This document shows positions 8,509 through 17,114 of a stretch of DNA of 64,000 nucleotides, in pieces; the stretch's first letter is position 1; every line of letters begins with the position of its first letter. Source of the stretch: Alkaliphilus sp. NP8 (GTDB taxonomy: Bacteria; Bacillota; Clostridia; Peptostreptococcales; Natronincolaceae). The notes beneath the pieces are model-generated. The model saw only the letters and a program-made list of their open reading frames with translations. It did no database searches and was not told the origin of the DNA. A program made the position numbers and the translations under genes. Location of the stretch: the NCBI GenBank assembly GCA_015978205.1, contig JADWMM010000027.1:62001-126000 (forward strand), in the 5' to 3' direction.

Positions 8509-9801
8509 ATGAATTTATATGCTTGGATTGGTATAGGAATAGTAGCATTAACTACAATCTTACCACTTTTAAAGAAAGAAAATAGAACTAGGTGGGCTGT
8601 TTTTCAAGCTGTTTGGACAGTACTTGTTTTGACGATAACAGTTTTAGTTGTAACTTTAATGGAAGTAAACCTATTTTCAGCCATAATAGTTACCATTATT
8701 GCTCTTTTTTTATCAGAACGGAAACTTTATACTAAAAAAGGATTAATAGGTTTGCTTTTAATTTCAATAATTTTTGGTTCTGCAATTTACTATACTTTTA
8801 GAAATGATTCAGAATATGTTATAAAATTTTTAGAGAATAATCCACAAAAATCTTCTTTATATGTCACTAAAAATGGTGAGGATATTATAAAGTATCAAAC
8901 AGAAGAACAAAGACCTTTAGCAAGCACTGTAAAAATAGTAATTGCTGTTGAGTATGCACATCAAATAGCAGAAGGCAAGTTAGATAAAGAAGAAAAAATT
9001 TTATTATCAGAACTAGATAAATTTTATATAGAAGGAACTGATGGTGGTGCCCAACCTGCTTGGTTAGAAAGTATGGAAGGCTTAGGATTAATTCAAAATA
9101 ATGCTGTTCCTCTTCATCAAGTAGCAAAAGGCATGATTACTTATAGTTCAAACGCAAATACAGAGTATTTAATGGACTTATTAGGGTTAGAAAACATTAA
9201 TGAAAGAGTTAAAGCTCTTGGTCTTAAAGACCATGAACCAGTTTATCCCTTCAGTAGTGCACTACTTATAGCAGATTATACAGATAATAAAACATTAGAG
9301 AAATTACAAAAAATGTCAGATAAAGATTATAAAAATGCAGCTTTAGATATTCATAATGAATTAAAAGAAGAACAAAATTCTTTAAAAGAAGAAGGAAGTA
9401 GTCTTTCATTAAAAATGCAAAAGGTATGGTCAGATAGAATGACAAGAGCTACTGCATCAGATTATCAAAAATTGATGTATAGTATTAATCAAGAAAATAT
9501 ATTTCCCGCTGAGGTACAAAAAGTTATTCGTAGCTTAATGGAATGGCCAATGGAGATACATGAAAGTAATCGTGATAAGTTTCTTCACTTTGGAGCTAAA
9601 GGTGGATCGACTGCATATGTATTAAACCAGGCAATGTATATAGAAGATAAATCAAATAATAAGATGGAAATAATTCTGTTTACTGATGATTTATCATTAT
9701 GGGAAAGTATAAAGTTAAATCAAAATATGGATAGCTTTCTTTTAAGGTTAGTTGAAGATGCAAGCTATTTAAATAGTGTTAAGGAAGTATTATATAGATA
9801 G
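8509..9801 (+). CDS. Membrane-anchored serine hydrolase, class A beta-lactamase/PBP fold
   Basis: 430 residues. Three or four N-terminal membrane helices (about 5-95) are followed by a periplasm-facing beta-lactamase-like domain. The catalytic SxxK is S139-K142 (STVK), a SxN equivalent is in SSNANTEYLM and the third motif KGG in FGAKGGSTAY, so the active site appears complete. No Glu166-type omega loop could be placed with certainty, so hydrolysis of beta-lactams should not be assumed; the protein could be a DD-peptidase or esterase. The multi-helix anchor is not that of ordinary class A enzymes. It stands alone, with a terminator behind it. Confidence 0.8.
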   Translation: MNLYAWIGIGIVALTTILPLLKKENRTRWAVFQAVWTVLVLTITVLVVTLMEVNLFSAIIVTIIALFLSERKLYTKKGLIGLLLISIIFGSAIYYTFRNDSEYVIKFLENNPQKSSLYVTKNGEDIIKYQTEEQRPLASTVKIVIAVEYAHQIAEGKLDKEEKILLSELDKFYIEGTDGGAQPAWLESMEGLGLIQNNAVPLHQVAKGMITYSSNANTEYLMDLLGLENINERVKALGLKDHEPVYPFSSALLIADYTDNKTLEKLQKMSDKDYKNAALDIHNELKEEQNSLKEEGSSLSLKMQKVWSDRMTRATASDYQKLMYSINQENIFPAEVQKVIRSLMEWPMEIHESNRDKFLHFGAKGGSTAYVLNQAMYIEDKSNNKMEIILFTDDLSLWESIKLNQNMDSFLLRLVEDASYLNSVKEVLYR

Positions 9802-9874
9802 TTAGCCTGTGTTTTTAATAGAACACAAAGAATGGTTTTTATATAGTCAAGATAATAAATTCATAGTAGAAAAC

Positions 9875-9900
9875 GCAGAGGTTATGCCTCTGCATTTTTT
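9875..9900 (+). terminator. Rho-independent terminator
   Basis: 7-bp GC-rich stem GCAGAGG / CCTCTGC with a 5-nt loop followed by a T6 run; ends the serine hydrolase transcript. Confidence 0.9.
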
Positions 9901-9937
9901 ATGTTTCTATTTATATAAAAAAATACTATTCTAGGTA

Positions 9938-9968
9938 TTGAACATTACGTTACGTTATGTGATTTAAT
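9938..9968 (+). promoter_or_regulatory. MerR-type promoter with operator dyad
   Basis: TTGAAC (-35, 9938-9943) and TTTAAT (-10, 9963-9968) are separated by 19 bp, the over-long spacer typical of MerR-activated promoters. The spacer region holds a nearly perfect dyad, ACAT-t-ACGT-t-ACGT-t-ATGT (9942-9960), centred between the two hexamers. The MerR-family gene starts 20 bases further on, which argues for autoregulation of the whole operon. Confidence 0.65.
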
Positions 9969-9988
9969 ATAAATAGGGAGGGCTAAAA

Positions 9989-10777
9989 ATGGAAAAAGAA
10001 AAAAAGTTTTCAATAGGAGAAATTGCTAAATTAACAGGTGTTACTATTCGTACATTACAATATTACGATAATATTGGATTAGTTCTATTAGAAAAAGAAG
10101 TAAGTAATGGGCGTAGATATTACAGTGAATCTGATTTAACGAGACTACAACAAGTTTTATTTTACAAATCACTTGGATTACAAATTAAAGATATAAAAAA
10201 ACTTATTATAGAAACAGCAAAACCTTACCAAATTGCTTCTGTTTTAAAAAAACAACGAGATATTTTATATCATAAGTTGAACGATATAAAGATGAATATA
10301 TCTTTTATAGATACTAGCTTAATAAGTTTAGAACAAAACAAGTCACTTCCTATGAGAGAGCTAATTAAGCTAATAATTTCTTTAAATAAAGACAATATTT
10401 TTGAGTATAAAAATGTTGAATATGATGAAGATATTAAAGATACTTTTATGAATCACCATGAAAATACTGAAGAATTTATAGAAATTTACTGGAAGTGGAA
10501 AGCTCTTATAGTGGAAGCAGTTTCACTTATTTTAAATGGAGTTGCGCCTGAAAGTGAAAAAGGAAAAGATTTTGGAGCAAAGTGGATAAAAATGATAACG
10601 GAAATAATAGGAGGGAATCTTGAACTATTAGAAGCACATAAAATATCATATAAGAATCGTGACAAGTGGCCAGAAGAAGATCGCAGTTTGATGGATTTTG
10701 CAGATGAGTTCATAGATAAGGCAGTAGAAGGTTACTTATCTATTACTGATTATTGGAAGGATGGAAAAAATGATTAA
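9989..10777 (+). CDS. MerR-family transcriptional regulator with C-terminal effector domain
   Basis: 262 residues. N-terminal MerR winged helix (FSIGEIAKLTGVTIRTLQYY, then NGRRYYSESDLTRLQQ), a coiled-coil dimerisation helix (about 80-125) and a C-terminal domain of about 130 residues rich in aromatic and acidic positions, resembling the TipAS-type drug-binding region of multidrug regulators. Downstream and overlapping is an ABC ATPase plus permease. Probable job: sense a drug-like ligand and activate the promoter at 9938. Ligand unknown; the TipAS resemblance is by length and position only. Confidence 0.88.
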   Translation: MEKEKKFSIGEIAKLTGVTIRTLQYYDNIGLVLLEKEVSNGRRYYSESDLTRLQQVLFYKSLGLQIKDIKKLIIETAKPYQIASVLKKQRDILYHKLNDIKMNISFIDTSLISLEQNKSLPMRELIKLIISLNKDNIFEYKNVEYDEDIKDTFMNHHENTEEFIEIYWKWKALIVEAVSLILNGVAPESEKGKDFGAKWIKMITEIIGGNLELLEAHKISYKNRDKWPEEDRSLMDFADEFIDKAVEGYLSITDYWKDGKND

Positions 10778-11670
10778 TATAAAAAATTTAACTAAGGAAC
10801 ATAAAGATATGGTTGCTGTAGACAACTTAACATTAGATATTAAACATGGAGTAGTTACAGGTTTTTTAGGACCTAACGGAGCAGGAAAATCTACTACAAT
10901 GCGTATGATTTTAAACCTTACTAAACCAACAAAAGGTCAAGTTTCTATAGATGGAAAATCCTATACAGAGCTACAGAATCCTATATCTAAAGTTGGAGCT
11001 TTAATTGATGCAGACGCTGTTAATCCTAAGTTGACTGCAAGACAACATCTTCAACTAGTAGCTACTGTCAGTGGAATTTCAATCAATAAAGTAGATAAAA
11101 TGTTAGAAAAAGTAGGATTAGAAAAAGTGAAAGATAAAAAAAAGTGAATTTTCTTTAGGAATGAAACAGCGATTAGGGATCGCTTGTGCACTTTTAGGAG
11201 ATCCAGAAACAGTAATATTAGATGAACCTTTTAATGGTTTGGATGTTGATGGAATTAAATGGTTAAGAGACTTAACCAAAGACTTAGCCAAAGAAGGAAA
11301 AGCAGTTTTAATTTCAAGTCACCTTATGAGTGAAGTTCAAACTATTGCTGAAAGGATAATTGTACTAGCACAAGGAAAACTTATTGCGGATATGACTATA
11401 GAAGAGATGGCTAAAAAGAGTTTAAGCACACATTTAAAAGTAAGAAGCCAACATAATGGAGTGTTAAAAACTTTATTAGAAAAAAGTGGAGCAATTATTC
11501 AAAAATCAGATATGGAAGTTATAAATCTGCAAAATATAGAAATGAAAAAGGTAGGACTTATAGCTAAAGAAAATAATATTGCAATATTTGAATTAAGTAG
11601 GATTCAGCCTTCATTAGAAGATCTTTTTATAGAGATTACAGAAGGTAAAGTTGATTATAAATCTGAATAA
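10770..11670 (+). pseudogene. ABC transporter ATPase interrupted by a frameshift in an A8 run
   Basis: Two track ORFs are halves of one DrrA/BcrA-type ATPase. The first (start ATG 10770 preferred over 10761 because of GGAAGG at 10755) has Walker A GPNGAGKST; the second has the signature region GMKQRLGIACALLG, Walker B VILDEPFNGLD and switch SSHLMSE. They are separated by a +1 shift at A8 (11136-11143): with one A fewer the frame reads DKK-SEFSLGMKQRLG without a gap, restoring the family's normal length of about 300. It overlaps the MerR gene by 8 bp and precedes its permease. Either a sequencing or assembly error, a real mutation, or a slippage-controlled gene. Confidence 0.88.
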
Positions 11671-11698
11671 AAACTAATAAAAAAGAAGGTGTGAGAAA

Positions 11699-12496
11699 AT
11701 GGTAAGTAAATTTAAAATAGTATCTTTTGGGAATTTGATAAAATCTGAGTATGAAAAGATATTTTTTCTTAAATCTACAAAGATTTATATAGGATCAGTA
11801 ATTATAACTAGTGTAATAATGGGATTAATTTTTGCTTTAACTACAAGAGTAACACAAGGGAGAACTATAACTGAATTAGCTCCTATAGATGTTATTTCAG
11901 CTAATATGCTAGGAATTGATGTAGCTACAATAATGTTAATTATTTTTACGGCTATATCAATTTCAAACGAGTTCTCAACAAAGTTAATTAATATTTCATT
12001 GGCAGCAACACCTAACAGAAAACGATTCTATATAGGTAAGTTTGCAACTTACTTTATATTAACTCTTATAATAGGTGTAATTGTAGGACTTTTAAATTAT
12101 TTTGCAAGCCAAATAATTTTAATATCTAATGGACTACCTACAGTATCATTATCTCATAATTCTTTGCGTCAGTTTGTTTTAGGAAGTATGGTTATGCCTG
12201 TATTTTATTCGCTTTTAACAGTAGCAGCTATTTTTATTTTTAGAAACAGTGGAGGTGCGATTACCTTTTCTTTAGGGGTAATGTTAATTCCAGGGTTAAT
12301 CAGTATGCTTTCAGACAGTGTACAAAAGGTAATAATGCCTATTTTACCAATATCAGGCATACATAGTATATCTGGTATAGCTGAAGTTGATTCTTTTGAA
12401 CTATTAGGAATTACTACAAGTGTTATTACATTAATTACATGGATTCTTATAACATCAGTTGTAGGTATTTTTCGGTTTTATAAAAAAGATTTTTAA
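11699..12496 (+). CDS. ABC-2 type permease
   Basis: 265 residues with six predicted membrane helices, typical of the permeases that pair with BcrA/DrrA-type ATPases. AAGGTGTGAG precedes ATG 11699, 28 bases after the ATPase stop. It has the long first outside loop (about 45-75) and a conserved cytoplasmic loop ISNEFSTKLINISLAATPNRKRF that contacts the ATPase. With the upstream MerR regulator and ATPase it makes an inducible drug exporter, which would be inactive if the ATPase frameshift is real. Confidence 0.85.
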   Translation: MVSKFKIVSFGNLIKSEYEKIFFLKSTKIYIGSVIITSVIMGLIFALTTRVTQGRTITELAPIDVISANMLGIDVATIMLIIFTAISISNEFSTKLINISLAATPNRKRFYIGKFATYFILTLIIGVIVGLLNYFASQIILISNGLPTVSLSHNSLRQFVLGSMVMPVFYSLLTVAAIFIFRNSGGAITFSLGVMLIPGLISMLSDSVQKVIMPILPISGIHSISGIAEVDSFELLGITTSVITLITWILITSVVGIFRFYKKDF

Positions 12497-12522
12497 AGAA
12501 TGGTGTAAAAGCAATGATGCTT

Positions 12523-12561
12523 AAAACCTTTCCGAAACTGTATAGTTAGGGAAGGTTTTTT
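12523..12561 (+). terminator. Rho-independent terminator
   Basis: AAAACCTTTCC pairs with GGGAAGGTTTT (one bulge) and is followed by T-rich sequence; ends the MerR-ABC operon. Confidence 0.7.
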
Positions 12562-12636
12562 ATTGTGTAAGTGGGAAGGGTTTTTATTTTACTTCAACAG
12601 TAGTAGGAGATGTTGAACTCTATGCAGTTTAAAGGT

Positions 12637-12754
12637 GTTAATTATGTCTTTAATTAATATCTACTGTGTACTTTATAATTTTATATGTGATGTTAAATCC
12701 AATATTTCATACAAATAAGATTTTTGTTAAGTCATATTGAAATTACATTCTCTA
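12637..12754 (+). repeat. Decayed partial copy of 20902-21058
   Basis: Matches the last codons of the membrane-protein gene at 20580-20984 and its downstream flank (shared ATTTCATACAAATAAG and TTTTGTTAAGTCATATTGAA), at roughly 85 percent identity by eye, but the terminator hairpin between the two blocks has been deleted. The only other recognisable content of the 12.56-13.02 kb gap is the second scar at 12951. The rest of that gap carries no supportable gene. Confidence 0.85.
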
Positions 12755-12950
12755 TTTTTTCTTTGAAATAATATCAATAATATTTTTCTTGGTATTTATA
12801 ATAAACATATAGACACAATATGAACAGGACTGTTGTTAAAAGTGATTTAATAAATGGATTCATATTATTTTCTATAGCAAAAAGGTATAGATTATAATTT
12901 ATTATCCATTGTTTGGGTCATCATCTCGCGAATCAAGTTCTTCTGCAATA

Positions 12951-12987
12951 GCTGCTGTCAGTGGAATTTCAATCAATAGAGTAGATA
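12951..12987 (+). repeat. 37-bp fragment copied from the ABC ATPase gene
   Basis: GCTGCTGTCAGTGGAATTTC and the following bases match 11061-11097 inside the frameshifted ATPase gene at 35 of 37 positions. The similarity stops abruptly on both sides. It is a scar of duplication and deletion, not a functional gene. Confidence 0.85.
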
Positions 12988-13022
12988 TATTAAATTAAAT
13001 AATACAGTTTAAGTAAAATATT

Positions 13023-13214
13023 TTACTCACTCTTTGTATATATCCTTTTTAATACTAAGGATATAGCTGTAGAAACACTTAATGCTAGAAGAATTATTCC
13101 TTTTACATATCTTATTGATTTACTTGTGTCACCATTTGTGAAAAATACCAATAACAAAGATATAACAGCTAAGATACCACCACTTAAGTCAAGTATTTTT
13201 ATTGCTTTTGTCAT
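13023..13214 (-). CDS. Small two-helix membrane protein
   Basis: 63 residues, two hydrophobic segments (about 13-26 and 40-57) separated by a short charged turn (DTSKSIRYVKG). A good AAGGAG sits before its ATG on the minus strand, supporting real expression. It is one of few minus-strand genes here and lies between duplication scars and the broken MATE gene. No family recognised. Confidence 0.6.
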   Translation of the reverse strand: MTKAIKILDLSGGILAVISLLLVFFTNGDTSKSIRYVKGIILLALSVSTAISLVLKRIYTKSE

Positions 13215-13379
13215 AATAATTTCTCCTTATAGAAATATTATTAAAGTATAAATAGGCTTTTGATATAATAAACTACAGTTTTCCTCTGTAATTGTAATTA
13301 TAAATTTTGCACTCAGGTATTATTGTAACAAGGATTGTTTAAATTTTGTGTCGAATATGGTTGTCTATTTAGAATATCT

Positions 13380-14225
13380 TTAATTATTAATATTGTTTCT
13401 TGAACGTTCCAAATGAATACTTATTATGGTTACTATTAATTCTGTTATTACAAAGGCAAACCACACACCGATCATGCCCCAAAAGTGGCTTAAAACAAAA
13501 ACCGTAGGAACGATAATAATTAATCCTCGCGAAATTGAAATTGATAATGCATCTTTAATATTTTCAGTAGCACTTAAAAACATTGTAATTATAATGTTTA
13601 CACCTGCAAAGAAAAAACCAAGAAAGTAAATTCTAAGTCTTGTATCTGCCATCTGTGCAATGCTAGTATTATTTTCACTGTTAAATATTTGTATGATACT
13701 TTCAGAGAATGTCATTACTAAAGAATAAATTGTAAATGCAATTATAAGAGCTGTAGTCAATGCATATTTTCGCACTTTCTTGAGCTTATCGAAGTTGTAT
13801 TGTCCGAAATATTTACTTATTAATGGTTGGGTGCCTTGAGCTAATCCTGTAAAAATCGCGATTACCACCAGTGCTAAATTAGCAACAATTGCATAAGATG
13901 CTATTCCTAAGTTTCCTTCAAGTCGTAAAATAACAATATTAAAAGTTATTAAAACAACAGCTGAGGAAATTTCAATAATAAATGAAGATAAACCCAAACT
14001 GAAAATACTATAAATTTGATTCAATTCGAGATTAATACTATCCCTACCAAAACCCCCGACTTTACTGCGTTGGAAAACACATTATTGGCTATGTCCTCTT
14101 CATTTTGTGAACGTAATATCCTGAATCTAGTAGCTCCTCCAATTCCTATCATTAGACCTATTCCATGAATAACACTGTATATAGAAATTGAAAGTATAAG
14201 TTGATTTATAATAGTGAGCCTGAAT
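13380..14225 (-). pseudogene. MATE-family efflux transporter, broken by deletions
   Basis: The 214-residue ORF 13380-14024 is the C-terminal half of a MATE exporter (GLSSFIIEISSAVV, LAQGTQPLISKYFGQYN). Reading further upstream on the minus strand, another frame gives MATE N-terminal sequence (GIGLMIGIGGATRFRILRSQ, then ANNVFSNAVKSGVLVGIVL) that meets the first piece in a shifted frame. About 110 residues between these blocks, and the first transmembrane segments, are missing compared with the normal length of about 450. The gene should be non-functional as an exporter; a truncated half-protein cannot be excluded. Confidence 0.85.
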
Positions 14226-14327
14226 CTATTTTAGATGATTATTTGTACATAAAACTTTAAACTCTACGAGGCTATACACAAATCTAATACAAAACGATAA
14301 ATGAAAACAGTAGAATCATTATCTATA

Positions 14328-14453
14328 CTAGATTAATAAATGTATTATCCAATAAATAAAGTAACCTATTAGACCTCCAACAAATGTAAAGATAGCAATT
14401 TCTACAGCATTGATTACATCATCGACACCTTTGTACGAGTATATCCACCTCAT
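14328..14453 (-). CDS. Possible 41-residue membrane peptide
   Basis: The frame reads MRWIYSYKGVDDV, then a hydrophobic stretch IAIFTFVGGLIGYFIYWIIH up to TAG. The amphipathic start plus a single membrane helix resembles real small membrane proteins, but no Shine-Dalgarno precedes the ATG. It is upstream of and divergent from the ABC/subtilase module, so a peptide connected with that module is conceivable but unproven. Confidence 0.25.
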   Translation of the reverse strand: MRWIYSYKGVDDVINAVEIAIFTFVGGLIGYFIYWIIHLLI

Positions 14454-14788
14454 AACATGATACTTTTAAAAAAGATCAGTAAAAGATATTGCTACTAATA
14501 CGTTAGATCAAATTTTATTTTAGAATGGTGAATATTTAAAAATAAAAGATAGAAATAGCAATATTTGACATAATATTTATATAGAGTCATGTATACTTGT
14601 ATCTAGTTTATATATAATGCTACAAAAAGTAAATACAAAACTATAAACAACAGTGCAAATATATATACAAAGTCATAGTATTTGATGAATCTATTTGAAT
14701 TTATAAAATATGATAAATGACAGTTTTTATAAGTTTATGCTCAGTAAAACGATTATTAATGAAAAAATATTAAGATGGAGGTGTAGAA
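14454..14788. other. AT-rich intergenic leader of the ABC/protease module
   Basis: No supportable gene. The stretch is very AT-rich, and contains the Shine-Dalgarno TGGAGGTG for the next gene. I could not fix a promoter with confidence; none of the hexamer pairs has good spacing. Confidence 0.5.
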
Positions 14789-15673
14789 ATGAATATAGAA
14801 ATAAAGAATGTATCTCAAAAATACTTTAAAAGTAAAAACAAATCTTTAGATAATGTTAATATGTCCATAACCAAAGGTGTATTTGGTCTCATCGGTGAAA
14901 ATGGAGCAGGAAAAACAACTCTTTTAAAGATGTTAGCAACTGTAATGCCGGTGCAAGATGGTACTATAAGTATTGACGGCGATGATATAACTAAGGATAC
15001 TGAAAAAATAAGAAAATATATTGGGTATCTACCTCAAAAGTTTGATTTTTTTGAGAGTATTACTGTCTATGAAATGCTTGATTACATTGCTTTATTAAAG
15101 AATGTTAAAACAGAAGACCGAGAGCATGAAATAAAATTGCTGATTCACCAATTTAATCTACAAGATAAAATAAATAGTAAGATTAATAGCTTATCTGGAG
15201 GAATGAAGCAGCGATTAGCAATAGCTCAATCTCTATTAGGGGATTCAAAATTAGTTATATTAGATGAACCAACTGTTGGACTTGACCCTAATGAACGTTT
15301 AAGATTTAGAAACATTATTAATGAGAAAAGTATTGAACATACAATTATTATTTCAACACACATTATTTCTGATATTGCTATGTTATGTAATAATATCGCA
15401 ATTATGAAAAAGGGGAAAGTATTTTATTGTGGTTCAATAGATAATCTTCTTGAACTTGTTGAGGGCAAAATCTATGTTGATAAATTGCATATAAATGACA
15501 AGATTGATAGAACAAAATATAAAAAAATCATCTCAATTTTTAGAAAGAAGAATACTGTTGAAGTAAGATTTATTCTGGATACTCCTTTAGTCCATGCCTA
15601 TAAAAAAGTTACACCTACTTTGGAAGACGCTTATTTTTATATTATGTCCTTAGATGAAGGTGATCAATTATGA
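14789..15673 (+). CDS. ABC transporter ATPase of a protease-linked module
   Basis: 294 residues: Walker A GENGAGKTT (about 38), Q-loop YLPQKFDFFE, signature LSGGMKQRLAIAQSLL, Walker B LVILDEPTVGLDP, switch STHI. The C-terminal 70 residues form the accessory tail common in CcmA/DrrA-like exporters. Its last codons overlap the next gene (ATGA), so it is coupled to the unusual permease that follows. ABC-2-type ATPases of this group energise export; here the likely cargo is a peptide or lipid, given the protease gene in the same transcription unit. Confidence 0.92.
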   Translation: MNIEIKNVSQKYFKSKNKSLDNVNMSITKGVFGLIGENGAGKTTLLKMLATVMPVQDGTISIDGDDITKDTEKIRKYIGYLPQKFDFFESITVYEMLDYIALLKNVKTEDREHEIKLLIHQFNLQDKINSKINSLSGGMKQRLAIAQSLLGDSKLVILDEPTVGLDPNERLRFRNIINEKSIEHTIIISTHIISDIAMLCNNIAIMKKGKVFYCGSIDNLLELVEGKIYVDKLHINDKIDRTKYKKIISIFRKKNTVEVRFILDTPLVHAYKKVTPTLEDAYFYIMSLDEGDQL

Positions 15674-17100
15674 TTGCAATAATTAAGAAAACCATAAAAA
15701 TATGTAATAGTGAGTTCTATAATGGTTTAGTTTATAAATTGTTAATAAATATACTAGTATTTTTATTTATTGTTGGTTTGCAATTTGGAGATATTACATT
15801 AAAAGTAAGTAGCAATTATTTTGTAACATCATGGATATCTATTAATGTGTATTTTATCTTTTGTCTGTTCAAAAAAAACAATAGAGCTTTCTTGTTGGAT
15901 CTTAGTGATTTGCCAAGTAATAGGAAGTTGTTAATGTTATATACGGTTGCAGGAATTATGAATATTGGATGGGGGTTATTTATTTTTTTTCATCTAATAT
16001 TTGTAATGAAGGCGACAATTCTAAATGCCTTAATGGTTACCATAATTCAGTATATTTTTGCTCTATCAATAGGCGCTGTAGGTGGTGTTTTGTATAAAAA
16101 ATATGTCGGTATCATGATAATCATTGGTCTTGCAGTTGTTAATTTTATTTTTTATAACCCGTTAATCTATGATGGTTCTAGCCATTTTTTATCAATAAGT
16201 GAGCAATTACATGCGATTAATGTGCCTAATATTATTAACATCATAAGTCTAATATTACTATTATTATTAAGTCTATTCATAACAGCTATTTTATCAAAAT
16301 CACATAATAGGTTTAAATGTACAAAGCTGATGATATTAATGGTAGTGTGTGTTGTTGCTTATGTATCCATACTTTTTTACGACTTCTCAAAGTATGAAAA
16401 TCTTATAAAAGATGATTACGTTATCACAACTATGGGTGATCATATAATTGAAAGTAAAGGTATCCCAATAGATAAAGTTGAAGACATTTATTCAATTGTA
16501 TCAGAGTTTGAAAAGCATTATCAGAATGTACAAACAGATACTAGATATTTAAAGTACATAATAGATAAAAGATATTTATCTGCAGTTTCTTGGAAATTAA
16601 AAGGTATACACCCAAAATCTGTAGTTTTTAATAAAGATACTATGTATATTCATATACTATCAAGCTCAATGATATATTTTGAAGATGCTGACTTGTTACG
16701 CAATTTTATGGATGAAATAAAATCTGCAATGGTAATTAATGTTAAAGGTTACAATCAGAGTAAATATACTAGACATCTGATAGAGGGTTATAGTATTGAT
16801 ATTATGAAGAAGATAAGTGGTGATTTAGATTTGGAGCAATCTCAGAAGGTAAAAAACTATTATATCAAAGAGATTGAAGACATATTTAGTTATCCCACAA
16901 CTCAGTTTAATTTTGTTTATAGAGTGGGATTGATCATATATGATAAATTCCCTTCATCAATTGGAGCAGTATATGATGTAATTTTGAAGCAGAATCCACA
17001 ATCAGATCAAGAGTTCATTGAGTTACTTGAAACTAATTTTAAACATATTGTTAAAGATGAAGATATGTTAGAAATTTTAAGTCAAGTAGATAAAAAGTAG
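15670..17100 (+). CDS. ABC-associated membrane protein with large outside domain
   Basis: 476 residues: about seven helices up to residue 237, then a 235-residue C-terminal domain which, with an odd helix number, faces outward. In that domain RHLIEGYSIDIM (about 368-379) followed by FNFVYRVGLIIYDKFPSSIG resembles the second half of gluzincin/Peptidase_MA domains (EGxxxY, then a fitted helix pair), but I find no HExxH before it. So it looks like a catalytically dead or strongly diverged peptidase-like domain on an ABC permease. ATGA overlap with the ATPase gene. No named family recognised; the peptidase link is my inference. Confidence 0.7.
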   Translation: MIAIIKKTIKICNSEFYNGLVYKLLINILVFLFIVGLQFGDITLKVSSNYFVTSWISINVYFIFCLFKKNNRAFLLDLSDLPSNRKLLMLYTVAGIMNIGWGLFIFFHLIFVMKATILNALMVTIIQYIFALSIGAVGGVLYKKYVGIMIIIGLAVVNFIFYNPLIYDGSSHFLSISEQLHAINVPNIINIISLILLLLLSLFITAILSKSHNRFKCTKLMILMVVCVVAYVSILFYDFSKYENLIKDDYVITTMGDHIIESKGIPIDKVEDIYSIVSEFEKHYQNVQTDTRYLKYIIDKRYLSAVSWKLKGIHPKSVVFNKDTMYIHILSSSMIYFEDADLLRNFMDEIKSAMVINVKGYNQSKYTRHLIEGYSIDIMKKISGDLDLEQSQKVKNYYIKEIEDIFSYPTTQFNFVYRVGLIIYDKFPSSIGAVYDVILKQNPQSDQEFIELLETNFKHIVKDEDMLEILSQVDKK

Positions 17101-17114
17101 AAAGGGGGAATTTT

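Noticed and set aside
11130-11147. Programmed -1 ribosomal frameshifting at A-AAA-AAG in the ABC ATPase.
   Set aside because: The downstream half is in the +1 frame, which -1 slippage would not reach.
12780-12880. Minus-strand ORF of 29 residues (MNPFIKSLLTTVLFILCLYV...), hydrophobic and toxin-like.
   Set aside because: No Shine-Dalgarno, no terminator and no antisense arrangement; it lies within decayed DNA, so chance coding is likely.
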